From assembly GCA_947632745.1 (NCBI GenBank), contig CANRQH010000020.1, positions 1-16,042 of the forward strand: a stretch of 16,042 nt of DNA, in the 5' to 3' direction. A program made the translations under genes and the position numbers. This DNA comes from an uncultured Clostridia bacterium (lineage in GTDB: Bacteria > Bacillota > Clostridia > TANB77 > CAG-508). This document shows positions 1-5,909 of the stretch, piece after piece. The notes beneath the pieces are model-generated. The model was not told the origin of the DNA. It worked only from the letters and a program-made list of their open reading frames with translations, and searched no databases. How positions within the stretch are numbered: position 1 is the stretch's first letter; the number at the start of each line of letters is the position of its first letter.

Positions 1-2
1 TA

Positions 3-122
3 GAAAATGTTATGAGCAAAGCGAATTACATTTTCTTAAATGGGGATAACGGAAAAATATATAAATATAAACTTTTAGATATAGATATAAAATTTTTAAA
101 TATTAAATACTATAATTTATAA
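3..122 (+). CDS. 3' end of an unidentified plus-strand protein (partial)
   Basis: The third forward frame is open from the window edge to a TAA at 120-122 and gives 39 residues ending in KYYNL. The composition is protein-like (a NYIFLNGDNGKIYKYKLL stretch followed by an I/K/Y-rich tail), unlike the stop-rich other frames. The gene would run convergent to spoIID and its stop would overlap the last 6 bases of spoIID. Nothing here identifies a family, and the 5' part lies outside the window. It could be a chance open frame, since 40 codons is short in AT-rich DNA. Confidence 0.45.
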   Translation, partial: ENVMSKANYIFLNGDNGKIYKYKLLDIDIKFLNIKYYNL

Positions 123-1133
123 ATCATTTATATATGTTATTTGAACTCCATCATAAAAATGCATAATTATTTGTTCGAAATTGCTTCCTGTTTTTGCCAA
201 ACTATCTGCACCAGTTTGGCTCATTCCAACACCATGTCCATATCCAATAACTTTAAATTTTATAGTATTTTCATTTATTTCAAAACTAAAATTTGTAGAT
301 TTAAGCCCAAATATAGTTCTTGCTTCAGTACCTGCAATTTGAATATTTCCAAATTTTATAGTTCTTACCCTTCCGCTGTCTGTATATTCTTTTATTTCTA
401 TGCAATTTTCTTCATCAAAATTTATCTCAGTCTCTGGATGTTTTTCCTTTAACTTATTTACTAATTCATCTTTTGTTATTTCTACCTCAGAACTATATTG
501 GTCATATCCATCTTCTCCTGCGGTTTCAACAATTTTTAGATATGGAAAATTAGTTCCACCCCACACATTAGTTGCAGTTTCTGTAACTCCACCACTATTT
601 GAGTGAAAAAATGCATCTATTGGAGCATTATTATATGTTATAATTTTTCCTTGAGTACTGTCTACTGCTTTTGTTATTTTGTCCCAATTTGAAGTTCTTA
701 CATCTTCTTCCCATCTATTTAATCTGTCTTCTTTTGAAATCCAAGCTTGGCAACAATTTGAATTGTCACACATATCTGCGTCTCCATGTTTTCCTTTGCT
801 ATTTATAATTTGATATAAAGTATAAGTTCTTGCAACTATTGCTTGTGCTTTAATTGCCTCAAACTCATAATTTGCTGGCATTTCTCCTGATACCACCCCA
901 TATAAATATTCATCTATTGGAAGTTCAGTTATCTCATTTGTTTTTGTATGAAGTAGTTTTATGGTAGCAAATTTTGAATAATCATATTTAACTATTTCTT
1001 CTGTATTTTCTTTTTTTTCAGAAATTGTTTGTTCATTATCCACCACTTTTGAATTTCTTTTTTTGGTAAAAATTGAAGGAAAAATAATAAGTACTATCAT
1101 TAAAATTGCTATATATATTAATATTTTTTTCAT
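117..1133 (-). CDS. spoIID: Stage II sporulation protein D (SpoIID), peptidoglycan lytic transglycosylase of engulfment
   Basis: SpoIID is a membrane-anchored lytic transglycosylase that works with SpoIIP and SpoIIM at the engulfing septum, degrading peptidoglycan after SpoIIP strips the stem peptides. The 338-residue product has one N-terminal membrane segment (about residues 4-22) and then a SpoIID/LytB domain. The catalytic Glu lies in SGEMPANYE (Glu84 from this start, Glu88 from the upstream ATG, the number used in Bacillus subtilis). Other family blocks are IKAQAIVARTYTLYQI, AFFHSNSGGVTETA and the C-terminal GYGHGVGMSQTGA. His116 with Cys122, Cys127 and Cys128 forms a likely zinc site. 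I chose the ATG at 1133 because the AAAGGA at 1146-1151 sits 12 bases upstream, whereas it directly abuts the in-frame ATG at 1145. The gene lies downstream of sigF but is separated from it by a terminator, so it is probably transcribed alone. Confidence 0.95.
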   Translation of the reverse strand: MKKILIYIAILMIVLIIFPSIFTKKRNSKVVDNEQTISEKKENTEEIVKYDYSKFATIKLLHTKTNEITELPIDEYLYGVVSGEMPANYEFEAIKAQAIVARTYTLYQIINSKGKHGDADMCDNSNCCQAWISKEDRLNRWEEDVRTSNWDKITKAVDSTQGKIITYNNAPIDAFFHSNSGGVTETATNVWGGTNFPYLKIVETAGEDGYDQYSSEVEITKDELVNKLKEKHPETEINFDEENCIEIKEYTDSGRVRTIKFGNIQIAGTEARTIFGLKSTNFSFEINENTIKFKVIGYGHGVGMSQTGADSLAKTGSNFEQIIMHFYDGVQITYINDL

Positions 1134-1271
1134 TTTAAAATTCATTCCTTTCTTTGCTTAAAAGGTATATATTAATTAAGAATTTTCAATTTCAAATTAT
1201 TTTAAAATTCATTCATTTATTTACTTTTAAAAAATATACAAGCTATCAATAACAATTTTATTTTAAAAAAT

Positions 1272-1300
1272 GAAAAATAGAACTAACTTGAAGCTAGTTC
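1272..1300 (-). terminator. Rho-independent terminator of the spoIIA operon
   Basis: In the minus-strand reading, the GAACTA and TAGTTC arms (1295-1300 and 1280-1285) enclose a short loop. The stem can extend to 9 bp with a TCA triloop, and it is followed by TATTTTT. The sigF stop codon lies inside the hairpin. The A-rich opposite flank means it may also act on the other strand. Confidence 0.75.
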
Positions 1301-2016
1301 TTTTTTCATTTCTTGTAAAATTTTCTTTTCTAATCTTGATACTTGAACTTGTGAAATACCAAGAATTTTCGCAACATCTATTTGTGTCTTATCTTTAAAA
1401 TATCTAAGCATTATAATTTGCTTGTCTCTTGATTTCATATTGTCTAACATCTTTTTTATTGTAATTTTGTTTGTAATTAAATTCGCTTCATCTTTATTAG
1501 TAGATAAAGTTTCTAAAATATTTATTGTGCTATCTGTTTTGTTATCTGAAAATATACTTTCTTCTATAGAATCTATTGGTCTTGTACTATCTAACGCTAA
1601 AGTTATTTCTTCTTTAGGTGTTTTTAGTATTTTTGAAATTTCACCGCAAAGTTGGCTCTTTGCCATATTTTGTAACATATTCTTTTTGTAATTCCATTAT
1701 TTTTCTATGTAAATCTTTTAAACCTCTGCTTACTTTAATAGGTCCGTCATCTCTTAAAAATCTTTTAATTTCTCCGAAGCATATATGGAACAGCATATGT
1801 TGAAAGCTTAACATCAAAATTTATGTCAAAATTTCTTATAGATTTGACAAACCCCATAGCTCCTATTTGGTATAAATCTTCTATCTCATATCCTCTTCCT
1901 ATAAAACGCTTTACTATGCTCCAAATAAGCCCTTGGTTATCTTCTACTAGTTTCGCCATAGCATCTTTGTCGCCAGATTGTGCCTTTTTTATTTCATTTG
2001 TAATACTATCTAGCAT
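1283..2016 (-). CDS. sigF: Sporulation sigma factor SigF (SpoIIAC), readable only with two +1 shifts at CGG
   Basis: SigF is the first forespore-specific sigma factor and is held inactive by SpoIIAB. The reading is in three pieces: 2016-1777 (80 codons through STYAVPYML), then 1775-1647 (GEIKRFLRDDG and IKVSRGLKDLH through GKEPTL), then 1645-1283 (GEISKILK to the stop). Each junction needs one skipped base at an in-frame CGG (1774-1776 and 1644-1646). The joined product is 243 residues, the normal SigF length. It carries region 2 (EIEDLYQIGAMGFVKSIRNF), the conserved GEIKRFLRD block exactly at the first junction, and the SigF-type helix-turn-helix GISQVQVSRLEKKIL at about residue 219. Neighbouring spoIIAA and spoIIAB confirm SigF rather than SigG. 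An AAGGGGG ribosome site precedes the ATG, and only 5 bases separate it from the spoIIAB stop. As plain triplets the gene would yield only 83 residues and no sigma factor, so it is either recoded, mis-sequenced or a pseudogene. I favour recoding. Confidence 0.9.
1643..1646 (-). other. Putative +1 recoding site 2 in sigF (TTG CGGT GAA)
   Basis: Once the first sigF shift is applied, CGG at 1646-1644 is exactly in frame (43 codons on) and is followed at once by an in-frame TGA. Skipping the C gives TTG-GGT-GAA-ATT, read L-G-E-I, which continues into the SigF region 3/4 sequence. There are four bases between Leu and Glu where three are expected. Confidence 0.75.
1773..1776 (-). other. Putative +1 recoding site 1 in sigF (CTT CGGA GAA)
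   Basis: CGG at 1776-1774 is codon 81 of the annotated frame. Triplet reading gives CGG-AGA-AAT-TAA, a stop three codons later. Skipping the C gives CTT-GGA-GAA-ATT-AAA, read L-G-E-I-K, which restores the GEIKRFLRD block of sigma-F/B factors, where Gly is the conserved residue. Confidence 0.8.
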
Positions 2017-2021
2017 TTTGT

Positions 2022-2492
2022 TTACCCCCTTAGAGCCTCTTCTAAACTTACCTGTTCCTCTTTTATTTGTTCTTTTATTGTTTTTTTCATTGTAATTTTA
2101 GTTCCAACTCCTAAAACAGACTCAACTTTTAAAGAATCCATAAAACTTTCCATTATGGTAAACCCCATTCCAGACCTTTCTAAATTTGGCTTACTTGTAT
2201 ATAATGGTTGCTTTGCCATTTCTATGTTTTCAATTCCTTTTCCATTATCTGAAATTTCAACTGTAACTTCTCTGTCTTTAATTTTGCATTTTACACATAT
2301 CATACCTAAAGTATTTTCATATCCATGAACTATTGCATTTGTTACTGCCTCAGACACTGCAGTCTTTATGTCTGAAATTTCCTCGATAGTTGGGTCTAAA
2401 GATGCAACAAATGCTGCAACTGTAATTCTTGCAAATGCTTCATTATTAGATTTACTTATAAACTCTAATTTCATTTCATTTTCATTTATCAT
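2022..2492 (-). CDS. spoIIAB: Anti-sigma-F factor and SpoIIAA kinase (SpoIIAB)
   Basis: SpoIIAB binds and inhibits SigF and, as a serine kinase, phosphorylates SpoIIAA; dephosphorylated SpoIIAA releases SigF in the forespore. The 156-residue product is a GHKL-type ATPase with the N box EAVTNAIVHGYE (about 49-60, Asn52), the G1 box DNGKGI (82-87) and the G2 box ERSGMGFTIM (105-114). It is about 10 residues longer than the Bacillus subtilis protein because of a charged C-terminal tail rich in K, E and Q. Its ATG overlaps the spoIIAA stop in an ATGA (2489-2492), indicating translational coupling, and sigF starts 5 bases after its stop. Gene order AA-AB-sigF is the classic spoIIA operon. Confidence 0.97.
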   Translation of the reverse strand: MINENEMKLEFISKSNNEAFARITVAAFVASLDPTIEEISDIKTAVSEAVTNAIVHGYENTLGMICVKCKIKDREVTVEISDNGKGIENIEMAKQPLYTSKPNLERSGMGFTIMESFMDSLKVESVLGVGTKITMKKTIKEQIKEEQVSLEEALRG

Positions 2493-2887
2493 AAACTTAC
2501 CTCCTTTTCTTCTGTAAAATCATCTTTGTCTCTGACTTTTTCTTTTCTTTCATTTTCTGTCATTTCTTCATCATTATAAAGTTTTACCTCTTTAATTAAT
2601 TTTAGAACTCCACTCATTGCAAAAATTTTTCTTACACTATCTGTTAAATTTGCAAGGTAAACTTCTCCTCCTAGCATTGCTGCTTGCTTGTATCTTCCTA
2701 TTACCATTCCTATTCCTGCACTATCCATGAAAGTAACACTATCAAAATCAAATACAACTCTTTTAGGCATAAATCTTTCAATTTCATAATCAGCTCTCCT
2801 CCTTATTTCTTTTGCTTTACATTCATCAATTTCTTCTGTAATTTTAAATATCAGAAGTTTTTGATTTTCAAAAAATTTTGTTTCCAT
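2489..2887 (-). CDS. spoIIAA: Anti-anti-sigma factor SpoIIAA (STAS domain)
   Basis: This is the partner-switch protein that frees SigF from SpoIIAB when unphosphorylated. It is a single STAS domain with the phosphoacceptor motif MDSAGIGMVIGRYK; Ser56 is the expected phosphorylation site. The product is 132 residues, about 15 more than typical, because of a highly charged K/E/D/R-rich tail after about residue 107. The start is supported by a strong AAGGGAGG six bases upstream of the ATG. It is the first gene of the spoIIA operon, and its stop overlaps the spoIIAB start. The charged tail is the only unusual part; I see no known function for it. Confidence 0.96.
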   Translation of the reverse strand: METKFFENQKLLIFKITEEIDECKAKEIRRRADYEIERFMPKRVVFDFDSVTFMDSAGIGMVIGRYKQAAMLGGEVYLANLTDSVRKIFAMSGVLKLIKEVKLYNDEEMTENERKEKVRDKDDFTEEKEVSL

Positions 2888-2927
2888 CTAAAACCTCCCT
2901 TTTGTATCTTTCGCATCTATAGAGCTA

Positions 2928-2955
2928 ATTCGTTATATATTTAGACTTTTGTTAC
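2928..2955 (-). promoter_or_regulatory. Possible sigma-H-type promoter for the spoIIA operon
   Basis: The minus strand shows GTAACAAAA, 12 bases, then AACGAAT about 40 bases upstream of the spoIIAA start. The -10-like GAAT fits sigma-H, which drives spoIIA in Bacillus, but the -35-like element lacks the usual GG. This is a weak match and context carries most of the weight. Confidence 0.3.
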
Positions 2956-3028
2956 TAGCTCTTTGATGCTTTTTACGCTTGTCCATCTTTTTGTTTTTAA
3001 TATTTTAGCATTTAAAATTTAAAAAGTT

Positions 3029-3043
3029 TGTCAAAATTTGACA
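3029..3043. repeat. 15-bp perfect palindrome in the spoIIA upstream region
   Basis: TGTCAAAATTTGACA has two 7-base arms around a single central base. It lies about 140 bases upstream of spoIIAA, between that gene and the long inverted-repeat element. One arm supplies a TTGACA, but I find no convincingly spaced -10, so it may be a regulator-binding site rather than a promoter. Confidence 0.35.
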
Positions 3044-3076
3044 GCTACTAAAAATTTTTTTAAATTATTATATTTT

Positions 3077-3273
3077 ATATAAAAAGTTATAGAATAATAA
3101 AATTTGCGTACAAAACTTTCTCCTTGGCTTTTTCATAGAAATTCTAACTCTTTTTTATGGCACCCTTCCACGGCAAGCGTGAACTCTTTCCATAAAAAAG
3201 AGAAAGAATTTCTAATTTCAAAAGCAGTCCAACGTTTTTTACTTAAATTTTATTATTCCATAACTTTTGATAT
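3077..3273. repeat. Long imperfect palindrome, MITE-like element (about 190 bp)
   Basis: The outer arms (3082-3105 and 3245-3268) match as an inverted repeat at 23 of 24 positions, and an ATAT pair extends them after one mismatch. A second inner pair of arms (about 3137-3160 and 3191-3214, AGAAATTCT...TTTTTTATGG and complement) matches at about 22 of 24. The sequence between the pairs is also roughly complementary. The whole unit can fold into one long hairpin with a GC-richer tip (3161-3190). It encodes no plausible protein. It fills the gap between the protease terminator and the spoIIA promoter region and could be a miniature inverted-repeat element or a structured RNA. No clear target duplication is visible. 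Confidence 0.7.
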
Positions 3274-3306
3274 GAAAAAAAAGAGGCTACATTATCTGTA
3301 GCCTCA
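3274..3306 (-). terminator. Rho-independent terminator of the C1 peptidase gene
   Basis: In the minus-strand reading, GAGGCTACA, a 5-base loop GATAA and TGTAGCCTC form a perfect 9-bp stem, followed by eight T residues. It starts 15 bases past the stop codon. Confidence 0.92.
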
Positions 3307-3320
3307 ATAAAATTTATTTA

Positions 3321-5675
3321 TTATTTTATATCATGTAACCTTCTATATTTTACACATAAAAATGTACCAATTATTGCAACTATTATTATACTTATTGTCA
3401 TTACTTTTACACCTGTAGCTGGTAACATATTTGGAGATTTTGCATTATCTTGCTTAGCAGCTGTAGAGTGACCATTTCCATCATTTTGAATATCATATTC
3501 TGATGTTGGAATTATTAATTCCATTGGTTTACTTACTGTTATAACATTTTTATCTCCTTTTGTTGCAACTTCTTTTACAAAAATATTTACTTTATCATCT
3601 GTTACTTCAAATAATTGCCCATATGATGTTACATTTATTTTTAAAGTATATGTTCCATCTTCTTGTCTTTCAAAAGTTCCTGCTTTATTAGATATTTCTT
3701 CGGCAGTTTTTGAACTTTTTGATGTTACTGAAAAGAAATGTTCATATTTGTCAGCTAAGTTTTCTACTTCTATTCCTGTTATATCTATATTTACAGAGAA
3801 GTCACCACCAGCTGAGTCAAATGATATATTTTTTAATATTGCTTGTGCATTATCAAAATTTGAACCTTTAGGATTTGGATCAACTGGTGGAATTTCTCCT
3901 TTTGGATCACTTACTATTCCTTTTATAGAAAGATTTCCAAAATAAAGTTCACCTTCTTCATCTCCTATATCGCCCCACTCTATTTGATTTTGTTCTTCAA
4001 ATCCTATAAAGCTTTCATTTGCATTTGTTTCTATGTTTGTATTATCTTCTTTGTTTTCAACCCAAAATGATAAGTTTTCATTTGATAGTGCTGTTTCTTT
4101 AATAACAATTGTAAAAGATTTTCCTGTTAATTGACATGGATTTTTAAAATTTAATGTATGGTATCCTGATGTCAATATTTCATTTTCCCCTTCTACCAAT
4201 TCCATCTTTTGTAATTTATCTAACGTTTTTTCTTCTCCAGTTGGGTTAACATATACTTCATAGCTATATCCATCTTTAGCTGTTTGAATTCCAACAGAGG
4301 TTAACTCTTCTGGTGTAGATACTGTTCTATTAAATACATTTGCTAAATATATATTTTTAATTGAATTATCTCTTACAGCCATTACTGTTGTAGCTCCAAC
4401 TTTGTCATGTTGATAAATTCTATCATATGTTTTTTCATTTTCTGCATTTGTAATTCCAAATAAATGGCTATATACCAATTCATCATAATATGATATATAG
4501 AATAATCCTTGTTTTCCTGCTTCTAAAGATAAAATCTTAGTTTGTTCGTCATATTTATAGTTTGGATTTTCTTCGATTTGTTCATTAATCAATTGCTTAA
4601 CCATATCATCTGTTACTTCGTTAATTGGTTTCTCTATGCTTGAAGAGATAATTTGCCTTATTTCTTCAAAAGAATATTCTACTAAATATTCACCATAAGA
4701 ATTTCTTATAATCCATGCACCATCACCTTCTGGTGTAGTTGAAAAATTATTCTTAGAAAATGTGTCATCCCAACCTATTATACTTACAGCATGGTTTGTA
4801 ATTTTATCTGAACTATTGCAATAAATTGCAGCATTTTCAAATTTAAACATTTCATTATCTTCATCACATTCAGGCATATAAATTGATGTTCCAATTGAAC
4901 CATAAGTTGCTATATGTTCTTTCATTTGATCTTGTAGATTTTTAATTTCAGTATCTGTTGCTTCACTTGTTTTTTCAATTACATCAAAATAAACAACATC
5001 ATCAACAGTTGTTTGAACTTCTTTATTTTGTATTTCACTTATATCAATTTTATCCTCATTATTTTCAAATGGCATATCTTCTTCAAGTACAGCTCCAATA
5101 CCGTTTGTTAGATAGTCTGTAGCCATATAATAATTTCCACCATCACTTACATTAAAAGAAAAACCATATTCATTTTTCTGACCTGGCAAAAAGGAAGAAC
5201 TTTTACTATATACCATATGTCTTTCTGAAAAATCATATACCTTTTTTGTACTATTATTTAATAAATCTTTCATTGCAAGATGAGTTTCTAATGAACTAAT
5301 ACCTGCAAATGCCCAACAAGTATTAGTTTGCTCTTGATTTTTTATCTTAAGGTTGTCTGCAATTATATCCTTTAAAGTAAATTTATCTTGAGTTGAATAT
5401 GCTGATGCCCTTAAATATGACATAAAGTTTTGCAATGAAATATATTTATTTGACATCATTGCTTTGTTTGTACTTGAATTATTTCCCAAGTCATATTTAC
5501 TTGGCTCCATTACCTTTTGTTTTTCTTCATCTGTCATTTGTAAGTATTTTTTGTAAGCATTTGTATATTCATATTCCTCTATCTCTTTATTATCAAAGCT
5601 AACTGCAAAGACTTTGACACAAAATAGAATATTTAATATTAAAAAAATTATTAAAATTTTTTTTGCTTTTTTCAT
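3321..5675 (-). CDS. Secreted papain-family (C1) cysteine protease with LPATG cell-wall anchor
   Basis: The 784-residue product has a signal peptide (KK at the N-terminus, hydrophobic core, likely cleavage after VFA at residue 24), so it is exported. Residues about 100-330 are a C1 papain-like domain: Gln114 (oxyanion hole) and Cys120 in NQEQTNTCWAFAG, His295 in NHAVSIIGWDD and Asn325 in WIIRNSYGE. The middle and C-terminal half (about 430-745) looks like beta-rich surface modules without a family I can name. The end carries LPATG (751-755), a hydrophobic segment and a KYRRLHDIK tail, the sorting signal for sortase attachment to peptidoglycan. It may process surface proteins or host proteins. 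A GAGGAGGG ribosome site lies about 10 bases before the ATG. It is a single-gene unit with its own promoter candidate and terminator. Confidence 0.93.
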   Translation of the reverse strand: MKKAKKILIIFLILNILFCVKVFAVSFDNKEIEEYEYTNAYKKYLQMTDEEKQKVMEPSKYDLGNNSSTNKAMMSNKYISLQNFMSYLRASAYSTQDKFTLKDIIADNLKIKNQEQTNTCWAFAGISSLETHLAMKDLLNNSTKKVYDFSERHMVYSKSSSFLPGQKNEYGFSFNVSDGGNYYMATDYLTNGIGAVLEEDMPFENNEDKIDISEIQNKEVQTTVDDVVYFDVIEKTSEATDTEIKNLQDQMKEHIATYGSIGTSIYMPECDEDNEMFKFENAAIYCNSSDKITNHAVSIIGWDDTFSKNNFSTTPEGDGAWIIRNSYGEYLVEYSFEEIRQIISSSIEKPINEVTDDMVKQLINEQIEENPNYKYDEQTKILSLEAGKQGLFYISYYDELVYSHLFGITNAENEKTYDRIYQHDKVGATTVMAVRDNSIKNIYLANVFNRTVSTPEELTSVGIQTAKDGYSYEVYVNPTGEEKTLDKLQKMELVEGENEILTSGYHTLNFKNPCQLTGKSFTIVIKETALSNENLSFWVENKEDNTNIETNANESFIGFEEQNQIEWGDIGDEEGELYFGNLSIKGIVSDPKGEIPPVDPNPKGSNFDNAQAILKNISFDSAGGDFSVNIDITGIEVENLADKYEHFFSVTSKSSKTAEEISNKAGTFERQEDGTYTLKINVTSYGQLFEVTDDKVNIFVKEVATKGDKNVITVSKPMELIIPTSEYDIQNDGNGHSTAAKQDNAKSPNMLPATGVKVMTISIIIVAIIGTFLCVKYRRLHDIK

Positions 5676-5764
5676 TTTGATAAAACCCTCCTCAAAAATA
5701 TAACAAATAATTTAATAAGTATGATAATTATGTTTTTTACTAAATATGATTTATACCTATTTAT

Positions 5765-5793
5765 ATTTTACATTTTTAATTTTTAAAAATCAA
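5765..5793 (-). promoter_or_regulatory. Candidate sigma-A promoter for the C1 peptidase gene
   Basis: The minus strand reads TTGATT, 17 bases, TAAAAT, with the -10 about 90 bases upstream of the start codon. Spacing is ideal and the boxes are decent, but in DNA this AT-rich some matches arise by chance. Confidence 0.45.
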
Positions 5794-5861
5794 TATAATA
5801 ACACAAATGTAAAATAATTGTAATTTTTTTGTAATATTTTTTTTAATTTAACATGACAATA

Positions 5862-5893
5862 TAAAAAAGAATTGATATTTCTACCAATTCCTT
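5862..5893 (-). terminator. Rho-independent terminator of valS
   Basis: In the minus-strand reading, GAATTG and CAATTC arms with a 10-base loop are followed by TTTTTT. Outer A-T and G-T pairs extend the stem to about 9 bp. It lies about 15 bases beyond the valS stop. Confidence 0.8.
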
Positions 5894-5909
5894 TATTTAT
5901 TAATATTTT

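Noticed and set aside
1283..2016. sigF as an ordinary pseudogene with random frameshifts
   Set aside because: Both lesions are the same type (+1 at in-frame CGG), there are no other stops, indels or lost motifs, and the same lesion type recurs in unrelated genes.
3104..3301. Plus-strand 65-residue reading frame upstream of spoIIA
   Set aside because: It lies wholly inside the palindromic element and a terminator and is a by-product of the inverted repeat.
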